NCBI GenBank assembly: GCA_965603365.1
Contig: CBFDCR010000006.1
Location: 47,787-111,786 of the forward strand
Length of the DNA: 64,000 nt
Direction: 5' to 3'
Source of the DNA: JAHELQ01 sp965603365
GTDB taxonomy: Bacteria > Acidobacteriota > Aminicenantia > UBA2199
The notes under the pieces are model-generated. The model was not told where the DNA came from. It did not search any database and worked only from the letters and a program-made list of their open reading frames with translations. The position numbers and the translations under genes were made by a program. How positions within the stretch are numbered: position 1 is the stretch's first letter; every line of letters starts with the position of its first letter. This document shows, piece by piece, positions 8,301-17,360 of this stretch.

Positions 8301-11095
8301 GACACCGCTTCCGACTGTTTTTCGCTCTCCAGGCCGCTCAAATTAACCACCGCTATTTTTAATGAATACGGTGGACCGATACGCTGTTCCGGCTGACCGT
8401 CCACAACCGGAAATACGGTTCGTAATATTTCATGCCGCTTGATGATCTCGGTAATCGTACGTTCAAATAGAGAAACTTCAACCGTTCCTTTTAGCCGGAT
8501 AGCCCGGGGTACGTGGTAGGCGACATTCTCTCGATCCAACTGCAGTAAAAACCACAAACGCTCCTGGGCAAACGACAGCGGGATCCGGTCATCCCGGGGA
8601 ACCGGCTTGATCTGGATGACCTCTCCGCCTCGCCCATCCACTTCCACAGCTAACGACCGGATGAAGGGCTGTTCAAAAAAATCACGTAAGGGGAACTCAA
8701 CACCCAGCTCTTCTCTCATGCCGGCGATCAACTGAATGGCCGATAATGAATCTCCCCCCAACTCGAAAAAATTATCATCTATCCCGATCCGCTCTCTCTT
8801 CAGCAGCTTCTCCCACATCTCGACCATCCGCCACTCCAGCACGCTGCGGGGGACGGCATATTCCCTTCCCAGGGTTACCGACTCTTCATCCATCCTCGAT
8901 AACGACTGCCTATCTATCTTTCCGGAGGACGTCAGGGGGATCTCCGCCAACCGGACAAAACGGGCCGGCATCATATAATCGGGTAATTCCAGCGATAAAA
9001 AACGCCTCAACTCAGCCACACTCTTCTCTACATCCGACTCAAAATAGGCACAGATATGATTGCCCCCGGATTCACTCTCTCGGGTCACCGCCACGGCTTT
9101 GCGGATGTCACGGTCTCTCAACAATGTACGCTCTATCTCCCCAAGCTCTAGGCGATGACCCCGGATCTTCACCTGCTGGTCAATTCGTCCCAGGAACCTG
9201 ATGTTACCGTCGGCCGACCACATGGCCAGATCCCCGGTTCTGTACATCCGCTCTGCCGGGAAAAACGAGATCCCGGAAAACTTCTCTCTACTGAGTTCCA
9301 CCCTGTTTAGATATCCCCGGCTCACCCCAGCGCCGCACACACACAACTCACCCGCCACCCCCACCGGCAGCAATCGACCATCGCCATCCAGGATCAAGGC
9401 CCGGTAATTGGACAGCGGCTTGCCGATAGGAACGGCCGACTCATCCCCCTCTGAACACTCAAAAAAGGTGACACACACCGTCGTCTCGGTGGGCCCATAA
9501 CTATTATAAACCTTACCCACTCTTAAGAGATTGTCTATGTACTCTCTCTTCAACACATCCCCACCGCTGATAAAGGTGCGCAAATGGCCCAATCCAGCCA
9601 ACCTCCCAGATTGATTCAAGCCATTCAACAACAGGGGAGAGCAATCAATCATAGTGATGTTACCGCGGGCGATACAATCGGCCAACAACCGGACATCCAG
9701 TACCTCGTACCGCTCCGGGAGAACGATTCTCCCACCCTGCAGCAAGGGGGGATACACCTCTTCCACAAAGGCATCAAAGGAGAATGAGGCCTGCTGGATA
9801 ACAATGTCCCCCGAGGTGATCTCCACTTTCTGCAAAAAGGCGGTCACATAGGCGGTCAGGTTTCTATGCTCCACCATGACGCCCCTGGGCCTGCCGGTGG
9901 AGCCCGAGGTATAAATGACATAGGCTAAATCGCCGGGACGATTCACTTTTTTCAGGTTGCCGTCCCCGTCACCTTCAACGGAAAAACCCCGGCCAATCTC
10001 TTCGCCTGTCAACAGGGGAGAGGCGCCGCTGTCTTCCAGCATAAATGAGATTCGGTTCTGGGGATATGAGGGATCTAAGGGCAGGTAGCCGCCGCCGGCC
10101 TTTAATACGGCCAAAATGCCGCCTATCATTTCAATCGACGAACCGACCTTCAGGGCAGCGATACTGCCTGCCTTTACGCCGGTGGCTCGCAGCAGCCGGG
10201 CCAAACGGTTGGACATGCCATTCAATTGCCGGTAGGAAAACTGCCCATCCTTGCGCACCACCGCTATATGATCGGCAAAGCCGGCGGCCGCCGCTTCAAA
10301 CAACTCAAATATCAAGCGATCGGCCGGGTATTCACTGCCGGTATTATTAAAATCCACCAATAACTGCCTCATTTCTTGGGGGGATAAAAACGAAACAGCG
10401 GCAATACTCTTATTTACATCCTGGACGAAAATGTCCAACAACCGGCTAAAATGGGTCGAAATCTGCCGGAGATCATATTCCCGGTATATACCGGGCTGGA
10501 ATAAAATCTTACCGGTGACCCGCTTCGTCTCCCTCTCAAATACAAAAACGAGCCGATCAGCTATCTGCCCGATACCCTCATCACCGTGGATATTTCTTAA
10601 CAGGCACCATATCGGGGAAACACGATTGAGGTCTCCCGTGCCCGGCGACATATCCAGGTATTCGTTCAACTGCTCAAAGGGGTAATCCTGGTTTTCATAG
10701 GCCTCCAGGAGAGATTGCCTGACCTGGAGTATCAACTCCCTAAAGCTGTAATTCCCGTTCAACCGCTGACGGATTAAAACGCGATCGTTTTTAGTCTCAT
10801 TCGATACATGGGGCCGATACACCGGCGATATCACGGTAATGTCTTCGCTGCCGGTATACCTGAATATCAACAGCTTGAGCAGGGCCAGCAAAATGATATA
10901 GAGGGAGAGATCGGATTGCCTGGCAAGCTTTAGAAGTGAGGCGGAGAGTGACGCCGAAAAGGAAATATCGACGGCCTGTCTATTTTCCCCGGCGCAATCA
11001 CCCTTTTCCTCTCGAAAACAGAGCCGGGTCCCGGCCATACTTCCGCTCAGTTTATTTTCCCAGTACTCTCTCTGTTTAAGAATCGTCATCATCAA
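5378..11095 (-). CDS. Nonribosomal peptide synthetase, partial C-A-T-C-A-T
   Basis: This 1905-residue, two-module NRPS starts inside a condensation domain. Its first ~210 residues (from REYWENKLSG to ENQDYPFEQL) match only the C-terminal half of a C domain, and no HHxxxDG is present. Then come A1 (core YTSGSTGRPRG ~398), T1 (Ser ~781, ELGGDSL), a complete C domain (HHLVHDG ~970), A2 (YTSGSTGRPKG ~1462) and T2 (Ser ~1842, MLGGQSL). Hand-derived pocket codes are D-A-E-D-I-G-S-V-C for A1 and D-A-E-H-V-G-K-V-T for A2. The A1 code is close to the lysine code I remember for bacitracin synthetase, so a basic residue is plausible; A2 is unassigned. The start overlaps the radical SAM stop by 4 bp. The missing N-lobe could be a real deletion, or the preceding NRPS's C-terminal C domain may do the condensation. 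Confidence 0.95.
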   Translation of the reverse strand: MMMTILKQREYWENKLSGSMAGTRLCFREEKGDCAGENRQAVDISFSASLSASLLKLARQSDLSLYIILLALLKLLIFRYTGSEDITVISPVYRPHVSNETKNDRVLIRQRLNGNYSFRELILQVRQSLLEAYENQDYPFEQLNEYLDMSPGTGDLNRVSPIWCLLRNIHGDEGIGQIADRLVFVFERETKRVTGKILFQPGIYREYDLRQISTHFSRLLDIFVQDVNKSIAAVSFLSPQEMRQLLVDFNNTGSEYPADRLIFELFEAAAAGFADHIAVVRKDGQFSYRQLNGMSNRLARLLRATGVKAGSIAALKVGSSIEMIGGILAVLKAGGGYLPLDPSYPQNRISFMLEDSGASPLLTGEEIGRGFSVEGDGDGNLKKVNRPGDLAYVIYTSGSTGRPRGVMVEHRNLTAYVTAFLQKVEITSGDIVIQQASFSFDAFVEEVYPPLLQGGRIVLPERYEVLDVRLLADCIARGNITMIDCSPLLLNGLNQSGRLAGLGHLRTFISGGDVLKREYIDNLLRVGKVYNSYGPTETTVCVTFFECSEGDESAVPIGKPLSNYRALILDGDGRLLPVGVAGELCVCGAGVSRGYLNRVELSREKFSGISFFPAERMYRTGDLAMWSADGNIRFLGRIDQQVKIRGHRLELGEIERTLLRDRDIRKAVAVTRESESGGNHICAYFESDVEKSVAELRRFLSLELPDYMMPARFVRLAEIPLTSSGKIDRQSLSRMDEESVTLGREYAVPRSVLEWRMVEMWEKLLKRERIGIDDNFFELGGDSLSAIQLIAGMREELGVEFPLRDFFEQPFIRSLAVEVDGRGGEVIQIKPVPRDDRIPLSFAQERLWFLLQLDRENVAYHVPRAIRLKGTVEVSLFERTITEIIKRHEILRTVFPVVDGQPEQRIGPPYSLKIAVVNLSGLESEKQSEAVSKLIMAEGQRGFDFEKGPLIRVKLLKLKENEHVLILTEHHLVHDGWTQGVLLREFIQIYTALRQGQPSPLSEPPFQYADYAIWQRNYFQGEVLKRQLDYWEQKLTGLPPLLELPTDYPRPPMMSGRGVAQRIVLPRQLAERLAGLSREKGVTLFMAMLTVFKILLFRYSGIEDLCVGTGIANRRHKEIEGMLGMVINTLPLRTQISGDMTILEYLEEVKSTCLQAYEYEETPFGKVVEVLRPERSLSYMPLVQSVFSFMDTPTENLSLPGLEIRVEGSHNRSAKFDIHIVVIPPREGEMLEGEILVDWEYNTDIFTETTMAQMQRHYRRLLEAVLTHGDLRIARLPMLEEAERTRLLYEFNITKSVYPVEKTIHELFEDQVRRTPANVALVGKSSGHNGRRGMPHLSYREIDKRVNRFARHLRESGVEADDIVALMVKRSIEIPITILSVLKSGGAYLPIDPDYPPERIRYMLADSDSRLLLVSPGVATQFDFKGSVINIDVDGGLRGGGAVLNSINTPRDTAYIIYTSGSTGRPKGVMIQHSSAINLVFSQKRAFNIDETDRVLQFASYTFDASVEQIFMAFFSGAGLMMIDRETLLAETEFLDYLSKQSITHIHAVPSFLVQTDFCEDHNFRRVVSGGDVCPIPLARKWHKKCDFYNKYGPTETTVTSIEFAVKDIDESWPSLPIGRPIDNTAVFILDRWLTPVAGGVKGELYIGGDGVARGYLNRPDLTAEKFLKSPFEPGERIYRTGDLGRWRREGNIEFSGRIDLQVKVRGFRLELGEIESQLLKHKQIKEAFVVLRDDRDIGKYLVAYFISRAEVSIPDLKEFLSNDLPDYMIPAYFMQLEKFPLNATGKMDRQALPEPGSVEAVDRYQAPRDEVERRLVEIWKEVLNIDKIGIKDNFFMLGGQSLLAMKLIAMINKSFAEKIQIIDLFRVGNIEGIAEIIKGQRSVERSYSFSSLKLEKKQRRPKEV

Positions 11096-12789
11096 AAATC
11101 GAACTCCGCTTCATACCTAGCCAGGACATCCCGGCTCTCATCAAGGGATAATTCACGCCGCTCACCGTACCGGCAGGCATCCTTCAACCGGCCGGCGACT
11201 TCAACACCCACATCTGCGGCGGCTGGATTTTTTAATTTTTCTCTTACCCCATCATTGAAACCTCTAATAAACCTTACAATTTGCGCCCACGATAGGCCCC
11301 GGTGGAGCAACTGAAACAGGGCATCAAATTCAAAATTGTATTGGGGGATCCAGACCGGCTCTTCGATAGACAAAAAGATCTCATCCACCAGGTCGGCCCC
11401 CTCTTTTGAATCCATGGTCGCATGACTCCAGCCAAAACTCTCGCCTTCGATTTTGTGCTGTTCTCGCTGCTGCCAGATCGGCGAGTTGGGGTCACAATAC
11501 CATGACTGGGCCCGGTAAAAATCCAGCCCGCTCTCTGTAATGAAGCGAATGGTGTCCGCCACACTCCGGCGGGTCTCTCCTGGAAAGCCAATAATAAACG
11601 AACCGTACGTCACTATTTCATACGCCTTCAGCAGGGCGATTCCGTTCATATATTGTTCGACCGCAGCGGCTTTATTCATATTTTTAAGGATGCGGTCATT
11701 TCCCGATTCAATGCCCAAAAAGACCCCTTCACAGCCGCTCTCCTTCATCAATTCAACCGTCTCGCGATCGGCATATTGACACCTGAAATGGGAGTGCCAG
11801 CGGAATCGATATTTATTTTTTATCATCATTTTAAGAATGTCCTTAAAACGCCTGACCGGCACATTAAAGGTGTCGTCGATAAATTGAACACAGGCCACCG
11901 AATCCATTTGATTTAACTGAGCCAACTCCCGTTCGACCGCCTCCACCTCTGCCGGTTGATACTTCCCGGCATCTTTGTGGAACCCGCAGAAGGCACAGTT
12001 AAAGGGGCAGGATATCGCCGTCCTGACATTTACCATCCGCCCGACTCTGCCGGGAAATAAATCCCAATCCACCATATTTTCAGACAATTTATTGTCCTCT
12101 CTTAAAACAGGCGTCGAGACATATTTATTAGCACTATTATAATAAATATTGTCGATTTGATCAAAGGGCAAATCATCTTTCAGGGCGCCGATTATTTTTA
12201 CCAGGGTGGCTTCCCCTTGAGAGCTAACCACGTAAAAATCGGCCCCGATAGATTCAAACAAAAATGCCAATGCCCGGGGCTCTTGGACCCGGGCCTGGGT
12301 GGCCACAAATGGGCCTCCCAATATGATCTTAGCCGCGGCATTGTACCTTCTAATAAAATCCATAATCTCGAGAATTGGCAAGACGGAAACATATAAAGTT
12401 GTGGTAACGACAATAGTGAGTATATTTCCCCGAGAGAGTTTTTCCGCCAATTCCTCCTTTTCAAACTGGAAGGAATTCACATAATCAAAGGTCAATCCCC
12501 TGCACTGCAGGTAGCTTCCCAGATAGGCGATGGCCGGGCTAAATACTTCCGTTGGCCTTAACGGCTCTTTAATCGTCGGCGAACCGCCGCTGCGGCAGTA
12601 GAATAAGTTAAAAATCTCCGCTGCCGAACAGGGTTTATTGTTATAGCGAACAAAATTTAAATTCAGATCCCGATAGGCGCCGGAGTTCACCCCCATTTTC
12701 CTGACCGTCCTCTCATACGCCTCAAAACTCATCTCATTGTGGCCGATAAACAGGCAGTCGATCTCTTTTTTTACCACTGTAGCTCCCAT
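11092..12789 (-). CDS. B12-binding radical SAM protein of the NRPS cluster
   Basis: The 565-residue protein has an N-terminal cobalamin-binding-like domain and a radical SAM core. The [4Fe-4S] cysteines are at about 260-267 in CPFNCAFC (CX3CX2C). The later VFLGIESGND and GSFIIGFPGET motifs belong to the same core. Its opening (LFIGHNEMSF, then MGVNSGAYRDL) resembles the PhpK-type radical SAM proteins I remember from natural-product clusters, which suggests methylation of an unactivated carbon or phosphorus centre. It sits directly between two NRPS genes, beginning one base after NRPS1 ends and overlapping NRPS2 by 4 bp, so translation is probably coupled. Its C-terminus (YEAEFDF) resembles that of the upstream NRPS (LRADFNF). 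The substrate is not deducible; it may act on a carrier-bound intermediate. Confidence 0.85.
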   Translation of the reverse strand: MGATVVKKEIDCLFIGHNEMSFEAYERTVRKMGVNSGAYRDLNLNFVRYNNKPCSAAEIFNLFYCRSGGSPTIKEPLRPTEVFSPAIAYLGSYLQCRGLTFDYVNSFQFEKEELAEKLSRGNILTIVVTTTLYVSVLPILEIMDFIRRYNAAAKIILGGPFVATQARVQEPRALAFLFESIGADFYVVSSQGEATLVKIIGALKDDLPFDQIDNIYYNSANKYVSTPVLREDNKLSENMVDWDLFPGRVGRMVNVRTAISCPFNCAFCGFHKDAGKYQPAEVEAVERELAQLNQMDSVACVQFIDDTFNVPVRRFKDILKMMIKNKYRFRWHSHFRCQYADRETVELMKESGCEGVFLGIESGNDRILKNMNKAAAVEQYMNGIALLKAYEIVTYGSFIIGFPGETRRSVADTIRFITESGLDFYRAQSWYCDPNSPIWQQREQHKIEGESFGWSHATMDSKEGADLVDEIFLSIEEPVWIPQYNFEFDALFQLLHRGLSWAQIVRFIRGFNDGVREKLKNPAAADVGVEVAGRLKDACRYGERRELSLDESRDVLARYEAEFDF

Positions 12790-15747
12790 TCAAAAGTTAA
12801 AATCTGCTCTGAGTTCTTTACGACTCTCATGATTGTGCCCACTCTGCTTGCCTATGTCACCGACCATTTTAATCCGGGAGAGTGGGACATCCGGGTCATC
12901 GACGACCCTGTCTAAAATGTGCACATAGTGCCGGACAAATCTCAGCATGGTCTCCCGCTTAAACAGTGTTGTACAATACTCGGTCTCCAGTTTGATGCCT
13001 TCCTGCGATTCAACGACATCCAGCATCAAATCAACCCGGGAACCGCCGGGACCAAACTCAAAGGGAATTAATCTTAAACCATCGCTCTCGAACTCGAGCC
13101 GCTCTCGCTTGCGGACATTCAGCAAGACATCAAACAGGGGGTTGCGGCTGAAATCCTTTTTTACGATCACCCTGTTCATCAATTCCCTAAAGGGATATCC
13201 CTGGTTCTCATACGCCTGTAGTGTACCGGTTTTGACTTCCTGCAAAAACTCCGTAAATGTCTTATCCCCGGCCGGATAACTCCTGAGACCAATCGTTTCC
13301 ACCAACAGGCCCACCATATTTTCTAAATCGGGGTGATCCCTGCCGGCAACAATCGAGCCGATGACGATATCCTGTTGGCCCGTATATTTATTTAATATAA
13401 GATTGAGTCCGGCCAACAATATCATATATAAGGTGGTGCCGCTCCTCTTCATGAATGTATGTAATTTCCCCTTCAATCCTTCATCCAGTGTCACCCCTAT
13501 TTTTTCTCCGGCAAAAGTCTGCACCACATCCCGGGGATAATCGGTGGGCATCTTAAGAACCGGAAGTTCCCCGGAAAAATACTTTAACCAATATTCTTCT
13601 TGCTCCTTTAGTTTTCCCGATTCCAGCCGCTCATTTTGCCACTCTGAAAAATCTTTATATTGAATCTTCAGGGGGGGCAGTTCTCCTCCCCCATAGAGGC
13701 TTAAAAATTCATTGAGCAATATGTCTGTGGAAATACCGTCGATGATAATATGATGCATATCTACCATCAGCATATTTGTTGTTTCTCCAACCGTGATCAA
13801 TCCGATTCGCACCAACGGCGCTTTTGTTAGATCAAAGGGTCGAATAAAACTCCTGATGAGATCTTCGGGTGAATGGGTGGCCTGATTCTCCATATATTCA
13901 ATGCTCACATCAACGGTATCCCGTATCTTCTGCACCGGCCCCTGCGCCAACAATACAAAAGCGGTGCGCAGGCTTTCATGTCTATCGATTAAATACCCCA
14001 GCGAGCTCTCCATCGCCCCGGGCTTAAGGTTGCCTTCCAACCGCATGGACAACAATCCGTTATAGGCGGTACTTTCAGGCTCCAACTGGTGCAGCATAAA
14101 TAACCTTCTCTGGGCCGACGACACGGTATAGTACGCCCTCTTTTCGGCTGGCCTGATGGGTAAATATCTATTTTTCTCAGATTTTTTTATGTATTGGGCC
14201 AATTCACGTATGGTAGGCCGCCTGAACATCTCTGCCCAGGGCAGCCTTACAGCGAACAGTTGGTATACTTTAGCTGCCAGCAGACCGGCCGTCAGGGAAT
14301 GGCCGCCAAAGTCGAAGAAATCGGCATCGATGCTTATCTTGTCCCTGGCCACCTGCAGGACTTCCGACCAGATCTCCACCAGTTTTCGTTCCACTTCATC
14401 CCGGGGGGCCAGATACTCGACGTCAACATCCGATTTTGCCGACAGGGAGCGCTGCCTGTTGTTTAAATCGATGCGGAGCTTTTCGATCTCTTCTCCAGGC
14501 ACCAGGTGAAGCGCAGCCACCTCTGTGCCGGGAGCACCCAGGCTCTCATCGACTATTTTAATAAAATGGCGAGATACACGCCCGATGGTCTCTTCGTCGA
14601 ACAGCCGGGCATCGTAGCTAAAGCCGGCCTTGATGCCGTCAAATACCGTTATGATAACCGTCAGGTCGTATGTTGAAGATTCATTGATGGAATACGAATC
14701 GAAGGATAACCGGCCGCCCTTCCGGAGCAGCCTCGAGGCCAACGGATAATTCTCGACGACCACCAGGGAATCGAAGAGTCCTTCACTAACCCCATCTGTA
14801 TTCTCATATTGCTCTCTTGCCGGCAGCGCCCGGTTTGTCCGCTGGAACAATTCCGCTATCGTTTCGCCGGGCCGGGTCTGCACCCTCAGGGGCAGGGTAT
14901 TGATGAACAGACCGACCATCTCTTCTATTCCCTTCAATTTTGCCGTCCGGCCCGATACGGTGGTATCGAAAAGCACCCCGGGCGTGGCTTGATACTTTTG
15001 CAGCAGCATCCCCCAGGCGGCATAGAGCAGGGAGGCCACTGTTATTTTTTGCGCTTCCGCAAACCGCCGGGCCCTGTCGTCGATCTCCTCGGGAAAGGGA
15101 CAGTCAAAATGTTCGACCTCTATTGCTTGCCTTGTTTTCCGGCCTGTCCTCTTTTTTTGTTCCCCGGTATCCCGGGCCTGCAGCCATTTGACATACTCTT
15201 TGAACGGCGTCTTAACCGGCGGGGCTGAGTGCTCACCGTAGGCGTCCAGGAACTCCTTTAACAGTATCCCATAACTCCAGCCGTCAAACAGGATATGGTG
15301 ATGGCCGATGATCATCTCATAGCGCTCTGCCTCTACTTTACACAGGCTGACCCTGAAAGGGACCTCATGCAGATCAAACCTTTTTTTGCGCTCAAGGGAT
15401 CTATACTCCCGTAACAGTTGTGCTTTCCGGCTCTCATCTTTATTTGAAAGATCGTGATAGTCCGGCTTGAGGGTGCGTTCCTTCAGGACAATTTGAACCG
15501 GTCTATTCACATGTTCCCAGCGAAAGACGGTTCGCAGCACTTCATTGGCCTGGACCACCAGGTTCCAGGCCCGGCCAAAGGTCTCCACCTCTATTTTACC
15601 GGATACCTGCAGGCACAATTGCTCCACATTCAAATCGCTTTGCGGGTCCTTCAGATAGAGCGAGAGCATCCCCTCCTGCATGGGGGTTAAGGCATAAATA
15701 TCCTGGAAATTCTGCCGGCCTACTTTTGTTCCTCTGGCTGGTTCCAT
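12790..15747 (-). CDS. Nonribosomal peptide synthetase, C-T-C without A domain
   Basis: This 985-residue first synthetase of the operon has an unusual layout. A condensation domain (about 18-440) has HHHILFDG at 149-156. A carrier domain (about 450-525) has FDFGGHSL. A second condensation domain (about 540-960) has HHIIIDG near 670. There is no adenylation domain, so T1 must be charged in trans or by another enzyme's acyl group, and C1 may act as a starter condensation domain. The second C domain would join the T1-bound unit to the amino acid of the next A domain. That A domain lies two genes downstream, behind the radical SAM gene, on a protein whose own C domain is truncated. The start overlaps the methyltransferase gene by 28 bp. 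The C-terminal LRADFNF may be a docking tail. Confidence 0.93.
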   Translation of the reverse strand: MEPARGTKVGRQNFQDIYALTPMQEGMLSLYLKDPQSDLNVEQLCLQVSGKIEVETFGRAWNLVVQANEVLRTVFRWEHVNRPVQIVLKERTLKPDYHDLSNKDESRKAQLLREYRSLERKKRFDLHEVPFRVSLCKVEAERYEMIIGHHHILFDGWSYGILLKEFLDAYGEHSAPPVKTPFKEYVKWLQARDTGEQKKRTGRKTRQAIEVEHFDCPFPEEIDDRARRFAEAQKITVASLLYAAWGMLLQKYQATPGVLFDTTVSGRTAKLKGIEEMVGLFINTLPLRVQTRPGETIAELFQRTNRALPAREQYENTDGVSEGLFDSLVVVENYPLASRLLRKGGRLSFDSYSINESSTYDLTVIITVFDGIKAGFSYDARLFDEETIGRVSRHFIKIVDESLGAPGTEVAALHLVPGEEIEKLRIDLNNRQRSLSAKSDVDVEYLAPRDEVERKLVEIWSEVLQVARDKISIDADFFDFGGHSLTAGLLAAKVYQLFAVRLPWAEMFRRPTIRELAQYIKKSEKNRYLPIRPAEKRAYYTVSSAQRRLFMLHQLEPESTAYNGLLSMRLEGNLKPGAMESSLGYLIDRHESLRTAFVLLAQGPVQKIRDTVDVSIEYMENQATHSPEDLIRSFIRPFDLTKAPLVRIGLITVGETTNMLMVDMHHIIIDGISTDILLNEFLSLYGGGELPPLKIQYKDFSEWQNERLESGKLKEQEEYWLKYFSGELPVLKMPTDYPRDVVQTFAGEKIGVTLDEGLKGKLHTFMKRSGTTLYMILLAGLNLILNKYTGQQDIVIGSIVAGRDHPDLENMVGLLVETIGLRSYPAGDKTFTEFLQEVKTGTLQAYENQGYPFRELMNRVIVKKDFSRNPLFDVLLNVRKRERLEFESDGLRLIPFEFGPGGSRVDLMLDVVESQEGIKLETEYCTTLFKRETMLRFVRHYVHILDRVVDDPDVPLSRIKMVGDIGKQSGHNHESRKELRADFNF

Positions 15748-16484
15748 CTTTTCCGCTTCAGGTGATTTTCCGGTTCATTCAAACGGCACACGGCGCCTAC
15801 AAAGTCATAGCAGTAGCCGCTGCTCATCTCTACTCTCATTACTTCCATACCGTTCTTCATCAACACCTCGTATAGTTCCGTGTCCGTCAACAATTCCCGG
15901 TAACCCAGGTTTAATTCCGGGTGTACTTCTAAAAAGACTCTACTCAAGAGGGTATCGAGGGGCACAAAAATAAGTATAATCCCGCCGGGGGTTACATACT
16001 CTTTGTGTACAGCCAACACATCCCTTTTATCGGCAAAATGTTCAATCAGGCCGAAGCTGCAGACTACATCGAAGCGCTCGTCAAGCTTCAAAGTAAAAAT
16101 ATCCTCAACGAGATAACGAATATATTTTTTTGAACTATCCTGTATGTCAATAAAGGCTTTATAAGATGCCTCACAATTATCGACCATAACCCCTGTCCCA
16201 CCGTACTGACCGATTAACCACCTCGTAAGCAGACCCGTTGCCGCTCCCAGTTCCAGGATCTTTAAATTCTTTTTAAGATCGACATCTCTTAATAAATTCC
16301 TCATTACTTTACTTAGACTGAAGACCATCTTAAATCTATTGTCCCGCAACTGTTCTCTTAAGGTGGATATCATCTCCCTTGCGTCCATTTTTTCGACAAT
16401 TTTTACTCCACTATCCCGAGAAAAAAAGCCCTCCCAATCGAAGTGCTCCTTACTCTCATTCATACAGTTTTTGGCTTTATACAC
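15720..16484 (-). CDS. Class I SAM-dependent methyltransferase
   Basis: The 254-residue protein has a Rossmann-type SAM-binding site. Motif I is ILELGAATGLL, followed by an acidic end to strand 2 (VMVDNCE), FDVVCSFGLIEHF (post-I/motif IV region) and GGIILIFVPL. It lies between the HTH regulator and the first NRPS and overlaps the NRPS start by 28 bp, so it probably tailors the product (N-, O- or C-methylation cannot be told apart). I used the GTG at 16484, which has AAAGGA 7 nt upstream. An ATG seven codons later at 16463 lacks a ribosome site. Confidence 0.85.
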   Translation of the reverse strand: MYKAKNCMNESKEHFDWEGFFSRDSGVKIVEKMDAREMISTLREQLRDNRFKMVFSLSKVMRNLLRDVDLKKNLKILELGAATGLLTRWLIGQYGGTGVMVDNCEASYKAFIDIQDSSKKYIRYLVEDIFTLKLDERFDVVCSFGLIEHFADKRDVLAVHKEYVTPGGIILIFVPLDTLLSRVFLEVHPELNLGYRELLTDTELYEVLMKNGMEVMRVEMSSGYCYDFVGAVCRLNEPENHLKRKRWNQPEEQK

Positions 16485-16502
16485 CGGGGAATCCTTTGCC
16501 GG

Positions 16503-16856
16503 TTAAAGGCTATTACGCTTTCTCTCTAAGTCTATGCACGTATGGGGATCTACCAGGAAGAGGTTTTTAAATTCCCGGACAAACCGTCTGGGCTCGGGGA
16601 ACCCTAATTTTTTCGACAATTCTAAACTGGACATTGTATGACCTCTCTCAATCATGAAGAAGGCCCGGTACAATCTCTCTCTCAAGATAAACTCTTTTAA
16701 CGTCATTTTGTGCTCAGCCTCGAATTTCCGGGACAGATAAGAGCGCTTTACCCCAAAGCGTCTGGCAATCTTTACTTCATCTAAGGTCGAGAGATCTTTA
16801 TCCCGGCGGATCAAAATATACTCTACTACCCTGTCACAAAGGTTGTCATCTTTCAT
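16503..16856 (-). CDS. Small AraC-type HTH regulator heading the NRPS operon
   Basis: The 117 residues are essentially only an AraC-family DNA-binding domain. A first helix-turn-helix lies around ARRFGVKRSYLSRKF and a second around KKLGFPEPRRFVREFKNLF. No effector or dimerisation domain is present, so it resembles MarA/SoxS-size activators. It is first in the operon, 18 bp before the methyltransferase, with a good ribosome site (AAGGAG) at 16857-16876. It most likely controls the cluster, perhaps through the ~690 bp non-coding region upstream. That role is inferred from position. Confidence 0.8.
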   Translation of the reverse strand: MKDDNLCDRVVEYILIRRDKDLSTLDEVKIARRFGVKRSYLSRKFEAEHKMTLKEFILRERLYRAFFMIERGHTMSSLELSKKLGFPEPRRFVREFKNLFLVDPHTCIDLERKRNSL

Positions 16857-17006
16857 AGGCAGAATCTCCTTAAAAGCCCGAATAGGCTCCCGCCCCTAGG
16901 TGCCTCAAAAAATTTTAAAAAGAAAGACATTATTTCAATCCTAAAAAGGGTTATGGCTAATATGCCAAAGTTTAGAACATTATCAGAACTACAGACCCCC
17001 ATGAAT

Positions 17007-17360
17007 GATAAAAATCGTTACCTTCCCGGAAAGATCGTTTAATCGTTCAAAATACTATTTTAAGGCTTTTAGGAGGATTACTCTGTTTTTAAAGGTAAGA
17101 CTCTAAGGGGGTATATTGTCATTACTAAACATTTTTCAGGCCATTTTTTTTCAATACGCCCCATTTTTTATCCAGCTACTTCTGCTTGAATCTCGGACAC
17201 CCGACAACCGGTACGAAAAACCGGTTGGCCATTCATGCCTTAATCTCCGAAATCAAATCGATTGAATTTCCAGATTTAACTGTTCTAATTCTCAACCAAA
17301 GCTGTCCCACATTAATAAGGGCAACCTTCTCGCCGGCACGGGAAAGGTAACGATTTTTAT
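17007..17360. repeat. Imperfect inverted repeat pair flanking ~310 bp
   Basis: About 21 bp at 17008-17028 (ATAAAAATCGTTACC then TTCCCG) recurs inverted at 17339-17360 with one extra base. The pair lies in the gene-free stretch 16857-17551 between the NRPS operon and the transposase-like gene. The enclosed DNA has no ORF I believe. It could be a MITE-like element, a degraded IS, or a pair of operator sites for the HTH regulator. No target-site duplication was recognised. Confidence 0.5.
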
